Positions 10,824 to 19,040 of a stretch of 64,000 nt of DNA are shown piece after piece. The DNA lies in NCBI RefSeq assembly GCF_002080455.1, contig NZ_CP020555.1, forward strand, positions 4,297,501 to 4,361,500, in the 5' to 3' direction. The DNA comes from Streptomyces sp. Sge12 (lineage in GTDB: Bacteria > Actinomycetota > Actinomycetes > Streptomycetales > Streptomycetaceae). How positions within the stretch are numbered: the first letter of the stretch is position 1; every line of letters begins with the position of its first letter. A program made the position numbers and the translations under genes. Below the pieces are notes generated by a model. That model had not been told where the DNA came from, searched no databases, and was given only the letters and a program-made list of their open reading frames with translations.

Positions 10824-12308
10824 ATGACGACTCCATGGACTCTCGCGGACCTCGAGGCGGCCATCCGGGCGGGATGGTCGGCCGAGACCTGTGAGCCCTC
10901 CGACATCACGAAGATTCCCTGGACTCCGGAGAATCCGGCCTGGGGGCACTGTGACATCACCGCTCTCGTGGTGCAGGACCTCGTGGGCGGGGACCTGGTG
11001 CGGGGCGAGGTGTTCCACGGCGGCCGGCAGGAGGGCTACCACTGGTGGAACCTGCTGCCCGGCGGCATACGGATCGATCTGACGAGGGAGCAGTTCCGGC
11101 GCGGGGAGACGATCACGCCGGGGCAGGTCGTGAAGCGGCCGGGCGGGCGGCTGCGGAGGCGGTGGGAGGAGTACCAGCTGCTGCGGCAGCGGGTCACCGA
11201 CAAGCTGGGGCCGTTGCCGGGGGTGATGGTGACGCAGGACGGGCGGCGGCTCGCCCATACGGACTTCGGTGGGCCGGGAGCCCCGCTGCTGGCGCTGCAC
11301 GGCCACTTCGGGGCGGGGGCGACGGCCTTCGAGCGGCTGGCCCGGGAGGTGGGTCCGGCGTGGCGGGTGATCGCCCTGGACCAGCGGGGGCACGGGGACT
11401 CGGACCGTGCGGGGGAGTACTCGCGGGAAGGGTACGTGGCGGATGCGGCGGCCCTGCTGGAGCAGCTGGGGCTCGGGCCGGCGGTGGTACTGGGGCACTC
11501 GCTGGGCGGGGTGAATGCGTATCAGCTCGCGGCGCGGCGGCCGGATCTGGTGCGGGCGGTGGTGGTCGAGGACATCGGGGCGGTGGTCGACGGCGACCTG
11601 TCGTTCGCCCGGGAGTGGCCGAGACGGGCGGCGACCCGGGAGGAGTTCCTGGCGGGGGTGGGGAGTGCCGCGCCGCACCTGGCGGGGTCGGTGAGGGAGT
11701 ACCCGGACGGGTGGGGGACCGCGTTCGAGGTGGAGGACATGGTGGAGTCCCAGCGGGGGCTGAACGGGGACCACTGGGAGGACTGGCTGGGGGTGCGGCA
11801 GCCGACGCTGCTGGTGCGGGGGGATCGGAGCGGGGTGCTGTCCGCGGAGCATGCGCGGGAGATGACGGTGCGGAGGGCGGGGGTGCGGTTGGTCGAGTTG
11901 CCGGCGGGGCATGCGGTGCGGGTCGGGGACCCGGAGGGGTACTTCGCTGCCGTGCGGGGGGTTTTTGGCGCGGGTGTGAGGTTCCCGGGCCGGGCCTTGT
12001 CCGGGGTGGGTGGGGTGGCTGTGGTGGGCGGGTGCGGCGCCGTTGCCGGGGGCGCCCCCGGACCCCCGCGCCTCAAACGCCGGCGGGGCTGGAAGCGGCG
12101 CCAGGTGGGACTGGAAGGGGCGCCAGCGGGGGGCTGGAGGGCGCTCCGGGGCGGGGCTGGAAGGGGCGCCGGGCGAAGCTGGATGGGGCGCTCCCGGGCG
12201 GGGCTGGAAGGGGCGCCGGGCGAAGCTGGATGGGGCGCTCCCGGGCGGGGCTGGAGGGCGCTCCCGGGCGGGGCTGGAGGAGGCGCCGGGCGGGGCTGGG
12301 AGGGCTGA
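10824..12308 (+). CDS. fusion of YunG-like domain and alpha/beta hydrolase with repeat-derived tail
   Basis: A 494-residue protein. Residues 1-105 resemble the small uncharacterised YunG family (motifs NPAWGHCDITALVVQD and YHWWN). Residues 130-385 are an alpha/beta hydrolase with nucleophile elbow GHSLGG (Ser226), oxyanion region LALHGHFG, and probable acid and His at GDRS (about 333) and AGHAV (His363). The hydrolase domain is closely similar to the 259-residue hydrolase encoded at 33883-34662. The last 100 residues are low-complexity Gly/Arg/Ala/Trp sequence derived from a dispersed repeat and a 47-bp tandem repeat, so the ancestral stop was probably lost. Substrate unknown. The ATG at 10824 was chosen as the first codon of the recognisable YunG domain. 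Confidence 0.78.
   Translation: MTTPWTLADLEAAIRAGWSAETCEPSDITKIPWTPENPAWGHCDITALVVQDLVGGDLVRGEVFHGGRQEGYHWWNLLPGGIRIDLTREQFRRGETITPGQVVKRPGGRLRRRWEEYQLLRQRVTDKLGPLPGVMVTQDGRRLAHTDFGGPGAPLLALHGHFGAGATAFERLAREVGPAWRVIALDQRGHGDSDRAGEYSREGYVADAAALLEQLGLGPAVVLGHSLGGVNAYQLAARRPDLVRAVVVEDIGAVVDGDLSFAREWPRRAATREEFLAGVGSAAPHLAGSVREYPDGWGTAFEVEDMVESQRGLNGDHWEDWLGVRQPTLLVRGDRSGVLSAEHAREMTVRRAGVRLVELPAGHAVRVGDPEGYFAAVRGVFGAGVRFPGRALSGVGGVAVVGGCGAVAGGAPGPPRLKRRRGWKRRQVGLEGAPAGGWRALRGGAGRGAGRSWMGRSRAGLEGAPGEAGWGAPGRGWRALPGGAGGGAGRGWEG
12041..12097 (+). repeat. dispersed GC-rich repeat, copy 2
   Basis: Contains CCGCGCCTCAAACGCCGGCG followed by GGGCTGGAAG. It is read in frame as the junction between the hydrolase domain and the repetitive tail of the upstream gene. 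Confidence 0.8.
12151..12300 (+). repeat. 47-bp tandem repeat array
   Basis: Two exact 47-bp units (12151-12197 and 12198-12244, each beginning GCGGGGCTGGAAGGGGCGCC) are followed by partial, diverged units to about 12300. Because 47 is not a multiple of three, successive units are read in different frames within the hydrolase gene, which argues that this stretch was not shaped as protein. It lies between convergent genes. Confidence 0.85.
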
Positions 12309-12340
12309 AGCGGCGCCGGGCAGCGGCCGGGGAGTTCGGG

Positions 12341-13189
12341 TCAGGTCCAGTGGGTGGGGCGGGTGAGGGTTGGGGGGATTTGGGTGGTGGGGTCGCCCTG
12401 GGCCGCGTTCAGTTGGGGCTGGGTGAGGAAGACGGCGTCGCGGAGGTCGGCTCCGCGGAGGTTGGTGTCGCGGAGGTCCGCGCCGATCAGGTCGGCCGTG
12501 CGGAGGTCGGCGCCGGTGAGGTCGGCGGCGATCAGGTAGGCGCCGCGGAGGTTCGCGCCGCGGAGGTCGGCTCCGGACAGGCGCGCGCCCATCAGGTCGG
12601 CGCCGCGGTGGTTCTTCTTGCGGCCCGGCACCTTCGCCCGTACGAGTTCGCTGGCCTTCAGGAGCAGGGTGTTGATCTGCTGGCGCAGGGGGCTGACGTC
12701 CAGGTCGGCCAGGGCCTGCGCGTCGGCGCGGGTCAGTTCCTCGGTCTCCGTCAGGGCCCGGCGCAGTTCCGCGTGGACCGGGGCGGCGGCCGGGAGGGTC
12801 AGGGCCTCGCTGACGTAGAAGAGCAGCTCGTGCAGCTGCCGCAGGACCGGGAAGACCTCGAACATCCGGCCGGCCGTGCCCGGGTGCGTGCGCCAGTCGC
12901 GGCCCCCGAAGGTGACCTGGGAGGCCTGCTGGCCCGCCCCGAAGCAGTCGAAGACGGTGCAGCCCTGGAACCCCTTGTCGCGCAGCCGGGTGTGGATGCC
13001 GCAGCGGAAGTCCTGCTGGAGGTTCTTGCAGGGGGTCCCGGCGGGCTTGTTCACGGCGAAGTCGTTGGACTTGGCGAAGGGCAGTGCCACGCAGCAGAGC
13101 GCGAAGCAGTTCGCGCAGTCGGCCTGCAGGACGGGGAGCGCGGGGAGGCCGGGGACGGCGGCGGCGGGGTGGTTCGGCACGCTGTCCAT
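12341..13189 (-). CDS. Cys-rich pentapeptide-repeat protein
   Basis: A 282-residue protein with two parts. The N-terminal third contains eight Cys (25, 28, 32, 33, 54, 63, 77, 82) including the cluster CANCFALCC, reminiscent of metal or Fe-S binding YkgJ-like CxxCxxxCC motifs. The C-terminal part (about 196-254) is a run of ten or so A(D/N)LxG pentapeptides, expected to form a right-handed quadrilateral beta-helix. The middle is helical. Start ATG at 13189; no signal peptide, so cytoplasmic. It is convergent with the hydrolase fusion and divergent from the LysE gene 81 nt away. Function unknown. Confidence 0.82.
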   Translation of the reverse strand: MDSVPNHPAAAVPGLPALPVLQADCANCFALCCVALPFAKSNDFAVNKPAGTPCKNLQQDFRCGIHTRLRDKGFQGCTVFDCFGAGQQASQVTFGGRDWRTHPGTAGRMFEVFPVLRQLHELLFYVSEALTLPAAAPVHAELRRALTETEELTRADAQALADLDVSPLRQQINTLLLKASELVRAKVPGRKKNHRGADLMGARLSGADLRGANLRGAYLIAADLTGADLRTADLIGADLRDTNLRGADLRDAVFLTQPQLNAAQGDPTTQIPPTLTRPTHWT

Positions 13190-13270
13190 TGTCCCCGGTC
13201 GGCGAGGTTCCTCGGGGCACGGCGCCCGGAAGCCCTTGATCCGCGGGGCGGTGGCGGTGAGCATCCGCGT

Positions 13271-13879
13271 ATGACAGAAGTGATCGCAGTCGCCGTTATT
13301 ACTCTCCTCGCCGTGATCAGTCCCGGCGCCGACTTCGCCATGGTGGTGCGCAACAGCTATCTCTACGGGCGTCCCACCGGGCTGTTCGCCGCAGCCGGGG
13401 TCGCGGCCGGTGTGCTGGTCCACGTCTCGTACACGATGCTCGGCGTCGGTCTGCTGATCGCCTCCTCCACCGCGCTGTTCACCGCGATCAAGCTGGCGGG
13501 TGCGGCGTATCTGGTGTGGATCGGGATACGGACCTTCCGGGCGCGGGCGGAGGTGACCGTCGACCTGGAGTCCAAGCCGCAGCTGACCCGGCTCGGGGCG
13601 ATGAGGTCGGGGTTCCTGACCAATGTGCTCAATCCGAAGACGACGCTGTTCGTGGTGTCGACCTTCACGCAGGTGGTGAATCCGCAGACCCCGGTGTGGC
13701 AGCAGGTGGGCTACGGGCTGTTCATGTCGGCGGCGCACCTGGGCTGGTTCGGGGCGGTCGCGCTGTTCTTCTCCGTCTCCCGGCTGCGCGACCGGATGCT
13801 GAAGGCGCAGAAGGCGCTGAACCGGGCCATCGGTTCGGTGCTGGTGGGGCTGGGGGTGGGGTTGGGGTTCGCCCGCTGA
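13271..13879 (+). CDS. LysE/RhtB family exporter
   Basis: A 202-residue membrane protein of the LysE/RhtB amino-acid exporter family, with about six hydrophobic segments. The family signature ISPGADFAMVVRNSYLYGRPTG lies near the N-terminus (about residues 15-36). The motif GFLTNVLNPKTTLFVVS (about 115-131) is also diagnostic. It would export an amino acid or analogue across the membrane; the substrate cannot be read from sequence. Divergent from the pentapeptide-repeat gene. Confidence 0.9.
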   Translation: MTEVIAVAVITLLAVISPGADFAMVVRNSYLYGRPTGLFAAAGVAAGVLVHVSYTMLGVGLLIASSTALFTAIKLAGAAYLVWIGIRTFRARAEVTVDLESKPQLTRLGAMRSGFLTNVLNPKTTLFVVSTFTQVVNPQTPVWQQVGYGLFMSAAHLGWFGAVALFFSVSRLRDRMLKAQKALNRAIGSVLVGLGVGLGFAR

Positions 13880-13994
13880 GTGAGGGAGGGGGGTCGGAGG
13901 GGCCCGCAGGGGCCGCTGGGTCCGCTGGGGCCGCCGCTGCCGGGGCCGGCGCAAGGGGTGGTGGAGCTGGTTACCTGTCGGTAGCGTGCGTGGT

Positions 13995-14807
13995 ATGGGT
14001 GCTGCCGAGGGGTACGACGGGTACGAGGGGTTCTTCGAGCGGATCGACGCCGGGCGGTTCCTGGCCACCGAGTACACGCGGGGGCCCTGGGACCCGGGCT
14101 CGCAGCATGCCGGGCCGCCGGCCGCGCTGCTCGGGCGGGCCGTCGAGGAGCGGCCGGGTGCGCGGACGGACATGCGGATCGCGCGGATCACGTACGAGAT
14201 CCTGCGGCCGGTCCCGATCGGCGAGCTGGAGGTCACCACCAGTGTGCTGCGGGCCGGGCGCAGTACGGAGGTGGTCGAGGCCGCCCTCGCGCCGGCGGGC
14301 GGTGCGCCGGTGATGCTGGCGCGGGCCCTGCGGATCCGGGTCGCCGAGGAGGCCGTGCCCGCCGTGGTCCCGGGGCCGCAGCTGCCGCCGCCGGGGGAGG
14401 TGGAGGTGACGCCGTTCTTCCCCGTGCCGTGGGAGACCGGCTACCACTCGGCCATGGAGACCCGGTTCACCGAGGGCGCCTTCGTCGAACTGGGCCCCGG
14501 CACCTGCTGGACGCGGATGAAGGTGCCGCTCGTCGCCGGGGAGGAGACCAGGCCGCTGGACCGGGTGCTGATCGCCGCCGATTCGGGCAACGGGATCAGC
14601 TCGGTGATGGACTTCGGGCGGTACGTCTTCATCAACGGTGACCTGACCGTGCACCTCCACCGCCACCCGGTGGGCGAGTGGGCGTGCGTGGAGGCCCGTA
14701 CGAGTGTGGACGCCGCCGGGATCGGACTCGCGGACGCGCTGCTGCACGACGAGAAGGGGCCCATCGGGCGGAGCGCGCAGAGTTTGTACGTGGCGCCGCG
14801 TTCCTAA
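13995..14807 (+). CDS. acyl-CoA thioesterase family protein (double hotdog)
   Basis: A 270-residue TesB-like thioesterase family protein. N-terminal hotdog features include PWDPGSQHAGPPAALLGRA and a second half with TRFTEG and DSGNGISS. Members hydrolyse acyl-CoA thioesters. ATG at 13995 is preferred; an in-frame GTG three codons upstream (13986) is possible. It follows the LysE gene after 115 nt of GC-rich sequence and precedes a kinase gene. Substrate chain length unknown. Confidence 0.8.
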   Translation: MGAAEGYDGYEGFFERIDAGRFLATEYTRGPWDPGSQHAGPPAALLGRAVEERPGARTDMRIARITYEILRPVPIGELEVTTSVLRAGRSTEVVEAALAPAGGAPVMLARALRIRVAEEAVPAVVPGPQLPPPGEVEVTPFFPVPWETGYHSAMETRFTEGAFVELGPGTCWTRMKVPLVAGEETRPLDRVLIAADSGNGISSVMDFGRYVFINGDLTVHLHRHPVGEWACVEARTSVDAAGIGLADALLHDEKGPIGRSAQSLYVAPRS

Positions 14808-14870
14808 TCGGCCCGTCGGTTCCCTCTTCTCAACCCGCCTTCTTAGTGCGGGAGTCGGTGTGGCAGGCTC

Positions 14871-16595
14871 GTGCCGGTGGAGGCCCTGAGAGACGTCGAC
14901 CCCGCGCAGATCGGGGCGCATGCGCTGTTGGCCCGGCTCGGTGCCGGGGGGATGGGGCAGGTGTACCTCGGGCGGTCGCCCGGTGGGCGGCTGGTCGCGG
15001 TGAAGGTGATCCGGGACGAGATCACCGGGCATCCGGAGGCGCTGGCCCGGTTCAGGCGCGAGGCCGAGACGGTGCGTGCGGTGCGGTCGGCGTACACGGC
15101 GAACCTGATCGACGCCTCGCTGGCGGCGGCGCCGTACTGGCTGGCGACCGAGTACGTGGCCGGTCCGACGCTCAGTCATGCCGTGCGCGAGCGGGGTCGT
15201 TTGCCGGGGGACACCTGCCGGAGGCTGTTCGCGGCGCTCGCGGAGGGGCTGGCGAGCGTGCACGCGTACGGGGTGACGCACCGGGACCTCAAGCCGCAGA
15301 ACGTCATCCTGGGCGCGCAGGGGCCGCAGCTCATCGACTTCGGCATCGCGCGGGGCGTGGGGGAGACGGCCCTCACGCAGGAGGGGCAGGCTCCGGGAAC
15401 GCCGGGGTACACGGCGCCGGAGGTGCTGCTGGGAGCGGAGGCCGGGGCCGCGGCGGACGTGTTCGCGCTGGGCGCGACGCTCGCGTACGCGGCGACGGGG
15501 CGGCCGCCGTTCGGGACGGGCGTGGCGGCGACGGTGAGCTACCGGGCGGTGCACGAGCCGATCGACGTGGCCGGGGTGGAGCCGGGGCTGTCGGCGCTGA
15601 TCGAGGCGTGCGTGGCGAAGGATCCGGCGGTGCGGCCGGATCCGGCCGAGGTCATCCGGCGGTGCGGGGTCCGGGACGCGCTGATCGACGATCCGGTGTA
15701 CCTGGGGCTCGGCGTGCTGGGTGAGGCCGTACCGGTGCACGAGATGCGGACGCAGGGGCCCGGCCACCCGTACGTTCCGACGGACCCCGACCGGGGCCCG
15801 CAGGCTGCCCGGGAGCCGCGACCGCGGCCGCGGCGCGGGGCCCGGGTCGGTGCGGGCGTGGCCGTGGCGGCGGTGCTTTCCCTGGCGGCGTGGAAGCTGC
15901 TCCCGTTCGACGGCGGGGGAAGCGGTGGAAGCGGCGGCACCGGGGGCGCGGTCCGGGACGGGGTCGACAAGGGCGGTGCCACGAGTGCGCCGCCTGCGGC
16001 CCAAGGCGGGCGGACACCCGCGGCCACCGGCTCCAAGGGTGCTGCCGGACCACCGGCCGAATACATCGACAACAACCAGATCTCGCGCTATGTGTGGACC
16101 GGTGCCCCCGATCCGGACCTGGCCGTCCAGGGGGTCGGTCAGTGCAACCAGCCCGCCGAGGAGAAGTCTCCGGGCGCCGGCTTCCAGTCGGCGGTGTCGA
16201 CCACCGGCGTCAACGGGAAGCCGGGCAGGTCGGCGTCGGTCAAGATGCGGATCAAGTACGCGGAGATGGCCCAGTCCGCGCCGGATCCGTACTACGTCTC
16301 CGTGGCGGTCAAGTCCCCCCACGACATCGAGCCGTCCACGGGAAAGCCCTTCCCCGCGGACAACCGGGCCGTCGGCTATACGAGCAAGCCCGTCGACATC
16401 TACACGCACTGGAAGTCGGGTGGCGACGTGACGCTCACGTATCCGGACGACTTCACGATGCACGCCGCGGGCAGGACGTGGCCCGCCGTGCCCCTGTCCG
16501 CCGACCCCGGGGACTGGACGGTCGTCTTCTACCACGTCGAGGATGACCCTACGAAGTACGCGAGCATCGCCTGTTCCGGCTTCCGAGTGGGGTAG
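14871..16595 (+). CDS. membrane serine/threonine protein kinase
   Basis: A 574-residue Hanks-type kinase. The N-terminal catalytic domain has the glycine loop GAGGMGQVY (25-32), Lys45 in VAVKVI, HRDLKPQN (137-144), DFGIA (156-160), and the GTPGYTAPE activation-segment end. A transmembrane helix follows at about 324-345, then an extracellular domain of about 230 residues without PASTA repeats. The sensor domain is rich in Asp/Lys and ends with FYHVEDDPTKYASIACSGF. GTG start at 14871; a second in-frame GTG lies at 14877. It probably senses an envelope or extracellular cue. The next gene encodes a wall hydrolase 61 nt downstream. Confidence 0.92.
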   Translation: MPVEALRDVDPAQIGAHALLARLGAGGMGQVYLGRSPGGRLVAVKVIRDEITGHPEALARFRREAETVRAVRSAYTANLIDASLAAAPYWLATEYVAGPTLSHAVRERGRLPGDTCRRLFAALAEGLASVHAYGVTHRDLKPQNVILGAQGPQLIDFGIARGVGETALTQEGQAPGTPGYTAPEVLLGAEAGAAADVFALGATLAYAATGRPPFGTGVAATVSYRAVHEPIDVAGVEPGLSALIEACVAKDPAVRPDPAEVIRRCGVRDALIDDPVYLGLGVLGEAVPVHEMRTQGPGHPYVPTDPDRGPQAAREPRPRPRRGARVGAGVAVAAVLSLAAWKLLPFDGGGSGGSGGTGGAVRDGVDKGGATSAPPAAQGGRTPAATGSKGAAGPPAEYIDNNQISRYVWTGAPDPDLAVQGVGQCNQPAEEKSPGAGFQSAVSTTGVNGKPGRSASVKMRIKYAEMAQSAPDPYYVSVAVKSPHDIEPSTGKPFPADNRAVGYTSKPVDIYTHWKSGGDVTLTYPDDFTMHAAGRTWPAVPLSADPGDWTVVFYHVEDDPTKYASIACSGFRVG

Positions 16596-16656
16596 TAGGA
16601 CATGCGACACGGCCGCGTAACACGTTGAAGTGACGGGGATGGGGGAGGGTTGACGG

Positions 16657-17679
16657 GTGCGCAGATTCTGGATGGTCGGCGGGATCGGGTTCGGGCTGTG
16701 TCTGACGTTCGTGGCGCTCCTCGTCGTGGGGACGTACTCGGCGGCGGCCGGCCTCGTGGGTGCCGGCGCGGGTGGCCGTGCGGTGGGGCTGGCGAAGGGC
16801 GCCGTTCCCGCGAAGTACCAGGTGCTGGTGGAGAAATGGGGCAACCTCTGCCCGGCCATCAATCCGGCACTGCTCGCTGCCCAGCTGTACTCCGAGAGCG
16901 GCTGGAACCCGAGCGCCGTGAGTCCGGCGGACGCGCGCGGTATCGCGCAGTTCATTCCGGGTACTTGGGCGGGCCACGGCATTGACGGCGACGGCGATGG
17001 GGACCGGGACATCTGGGACCCGAACGACGCGATTCCCTCCGCGGCTTCCTACGACTGCCAGCTGGCCAAGGACGTGGCGAGCGTGCCGGGGGATCCTGCG
17101 TCCAACATGCTGGCGGCCTACAACGCGGGTGCCTACGCGGTCATCAAGTACGGCGGGGTTCCGCCGTACAAGGAGACCCAGGGGTACGTGAAGGCCATCA
17201 CCACGCTGGCCAAGAGTTTCGAGCGGCCCGTCGGGCGGGTGGCGCCTTCGCAACAGGCCGCCGGGGCGATCTACTTCGCGCAGAAGCAGCTCGGGACGCC
17301 GTATTTGTGGGGTGGGAACGGGACGCCCGATCAGGGCGGGCGGTTCGACTGTTCCGGCTTGACCAAGGCCGCGTACGAGACCGTGGGGATCACGTTGCCG
17401 CGGGTGGCGAACGACCAGTACAACGCCGGGCCGCATCCCTCGCGCGATCAACTCCTGCCCGGTGATCTGGTCTTCTTCTCCGACGATCTGACGAACTCGC
17501 GGGAGATCCGGCACGTCGGGCTGTACGTGGGCGGCGGCTACATGATCAACGCCCCTTACACCGGCGCCGTCATCCGGTTCGACAAGATCGACACCCCCGA
17601 TTACTTCGGTGCGACGCGCGTGACCAAAGATGGTGCGGAGGCCCTTCCGGAGCGTTCCGCCGCCGGTCGGGCGTCTTAG
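16657..17679 (+). CDS. bifunctional lytic transglycosylase / NlpC-P60 endopeptidase
   Basis: A 340-residue exported wall hydrolase with an N-terminal membrane anchor (about 7-34). The SLT-like transglycosylase domain (about 55-185) has catalytic Glu80 in YSESGWNP, GIAQFIPGTW, and AAYNAGAYAV. The C-terminal NlpC/P60 domain (about 200-320) has Cys232 in FDCSGL and His286 in RHVGLY. A GDGDGDRD loop (111-118) may bind calcium. This SLT plus NlpC arrangement is that of VirB1-like hydrolases of Gram-positive conjugation systems. It may open peptidoglycan for the nearby T4SS-like apparatus, although it lies 6 kb away on the other strand. GTG start at 16657 with GGGGGAGGG 8 nt upstream. Confidence 0.9.
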   Translation: MRRFWMVGGIGFGLCLTFVALLVVGTYSAAAGLVGAGAGGRAVGLAKGAVPAKYQVLVEKWGNLCPAINPALLAAQLYSESGWNPSAVSPADARGIAQFIPGTWAGHGIDGDGDGDRDIWDPNDAIPSAASYDCQLAKDVASVPGDPASNMLAAYNAGAYAVIKYGGVPPYKETQGYVKAITTLAKSFERPVGRVAPSQQAAGAIYFAQKQLGTPYLWGGNGTPDQGGRFDCSGLTKAAYETVGITLPRVANDQYNAGPHPSRDQLLPGDLVFFSDDLTNSREIRHVGLYVGGGYMINAPYTGAVIRFDKIDTPDYFGATRVTKDGAEALPERSAAGRAS

Positions 17680-17760
17680 TAACTCACCGTAAGGCGAAGG
17701 CCCTGAGCTGCGACGATGAGTCACTCTTCGATAACGTTGGAGTGATCATTGCGTGGAGAA

Positions 17761-17790
17761 TGGAACGTAGGAGCCAGAACGGGCGTTCCA
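17761..17790. promoter_or_regulatory. inverted repeat upstream of PAP2 gene
   Basis: TGGAACG (17761-17767) and its complement CGTTCCA (17784-17790) are separated by 16 nt, in the 202-nt gap before the phosphatase gene. It could be an operator or leader hairpin; no factor is identified. Confidence 0.3.
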
Positions 17791-17881
17791 TGAACGCGGG
17801 GGTTGATCAAGTGGGGGCGGAGGGGCGCACACAGGGGTGCGTCCGCAGGGGACCACGGCAAGGGCAAGGGGCCGCATCACC

Positions 17882-18610
17882 ATGGCTGGACTCACAACAG
17901 GTGGGCCGAACGTGGATGTCAGCCTGCTGTACGGGATCAACGGAGCCGCCCGGCACGCTCCTGCGTGGCTGGACCGGGCCGTGAGCCTGGCCGGGGAGTA
18001 CGGGATCCTGCTCGCCCTGGTGCTGCTGGTCCTGTGGTGCTGGCACGGCGCCCGCCGGCAGGACGAGGCCACCGCCGTCGAGGCCTGCGCCGCGCTCGTC
18101 TGGGCCCCGCTGGCCGCCGGGTTGGCGCTGCTGGTGAATGTGCCGCTGCGTGAGTTCGTCGGGCGGCCGCGGCCGTTCATGCAGCACGAGGGCCTCCAGG
18201 TGCTGGATTCCGGCCTCGGCGCCGGGCTCGGGCACACCGAGTTCTCCTTCGTCAGCGGCCACACCACCCTCGCGATGGCCCTGGGCGTGGGCCTGTTCGT
18301 GGCGAACCGGAGGTTCGGCCTCCTGGGGATCGGGCTGGCCTTCGCCGAAGGCCTCTGCCGCGTGTACATGGGCGTCCACTACCCGACCGACGTCATCGGG
18401 GCCTTCGCGCTCGGCACCGCCGTGGTGCTGCTGCTCGCGCCGCTCGCGATGGCGGCGCTGAACCCGGCCGTGCGGGCGGTGGCCCGCTCCCGGCGCGCCG
18501 GCCGGCTCGTACGGGCCAGGGGCGGCGCGCTGCCGCGGCCGGTCGACCTGCCGCAGGCGCAGACCCCGCCCGCGGGGCAGCGTACGCACGAGAGCGACCT
18601 CGCCGCCTGA
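17882..18610 (+). CDS. PAP2 superfamily membrane phosphatase
   Basis: A 242-residue membrane protein with about five transmembrane helices. The three PAP2 motifs are visible: PLREFVGRPRP (88-98), SGHT (125-128), and RVYMGVHYPTD (160-170), with conserved His127 and His166. Such enzymes dephosphorylate lipid phosphates (undecaprenyl pyrophosphate, phosphatidic acid or similar) on the outer membrane face. ATG at 17882 is chosen because upstream codons are low-complexity. Substrate not determinable. Confidence 0.88.
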   Translation: MAGLTTGGPNVDVSLLYGINGAARHAPAWLDRAVSLAGEYGILLALVLLVLWCWHGARRQDEATAVEACAALVWAPLAAGLALLVNVPLREFVGRPRPFMQHEGLQVLDSGLGAGLGHTEFSFVSGHTTLAMALGVGLFVANRRFGLLGIGLAFAEGLCRVYMGVHYPTDVIGAFALGTAVVLLLAPLAMAALNPAVRAVARSRRAGRLVRARGGALPRPVDLPQAQTPPAGQRTHESDLAA

Positions 18611-18629
18611 CGTCCTCCGCGGGGCCGGT

Positions 18630-18740
18630 TCAGGTCTGCGCGTACGAGTTCCAGACGGCGAGCAGCACGGCCGCCAGCAGGCACAGCACCGCCGCCCCGA
18701 AGCACATCCGGACCGCCGTCGGCCGACGGCGGGGCCTCAT
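18630..18740 (-). CDS. 36-residue single-TM membrane peptide
   Basis: A 36-residue peptide with an Arg-rich start (MRPRRRPTAVR) and one transmembrane helix (about 12-30). Its ATG overlaps the stop of the upstream small gene as ATGA, a hallmark of translational coupling in Streptomyces, which supports it as real despite its length. Function unknown; possibly a partner of the 71-residue protein. Confidence 0.6.
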   Translation of the reverse strand: MRPRRRPTAVRMCFGAAVLCLLAAVLLAVWNSYAQT

Positions 18741-18952
18741 GGATCGCCGCCGTCGGTGTCGCGGCGGCGGTACCGGGAGCGCAGCCACCAGCCCGTGGCC
18801 ACGGCCGCGGCGGAGGTGAGTCCGATGGCCAGGGCCACGTCGGCCGGGCTGTCCGCCGAGCCCACGGGTCTGGCCCAGGCCGCGGCGGCCGGGGTGAGCG
18901 CGATGAGCAGGGCCCAGAGGAGGGCCGCGAGGCGGGCTGCGGATCCTGGCAT
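18737..18952 (-). CDS. small membrane protein, 71 residues
   Basis: A 71-residue protein with two hydrophobic helices (about 6-28 and 40-57) and a basic/acidic C-terminal tail RSRYRRRDTDGGDP. It is first of a two-gene minus-strand unit, overlapping the 36-residue peptide gene by 4 nt. Convergent with the PAP2 gene. No family recognised. Confidence 0.6.
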   Translation of the reverse strand: MPGSAARLAALLWALLIALTPAAAAWARPVGSADSPADVALAIGLTSAAAVATGWWLRSRYRRRDTDGGDP

Positions 18953-19040
18953 GGATCCAGGGCATCGGCTGCGGCGGAGCCCGGCCAGCCGGGCGGTCCG
19001 AACGGTCTAGCAGGGGCCCTGGAAGGGGCGGGCCGTGCCC

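Noticed and set aside
11045..13270. Plus-strand extension upstream of the LysE gene
   Set aside because: Low-complexity shadow of the hydrolase and antisense to the pentapeptide gene; the LysE protein starts at the ATG at 13271.
12341..14239. Long minus-strand extension of the pentapeptide-repeat gene
   Set aside because: The N-terminal part would be antisense to the LysE exporter; the ATG at 13189 starts the protein at its conserved region.
13971..17012. A minus-strand open frame of about 1000 codons
   Set aside because: It is the opposite-strand shadow of the thioesterase, kinase and hydrolase genes; the composition (Arg/Pro/His-rich) is typical of GC-rich antisense frames.
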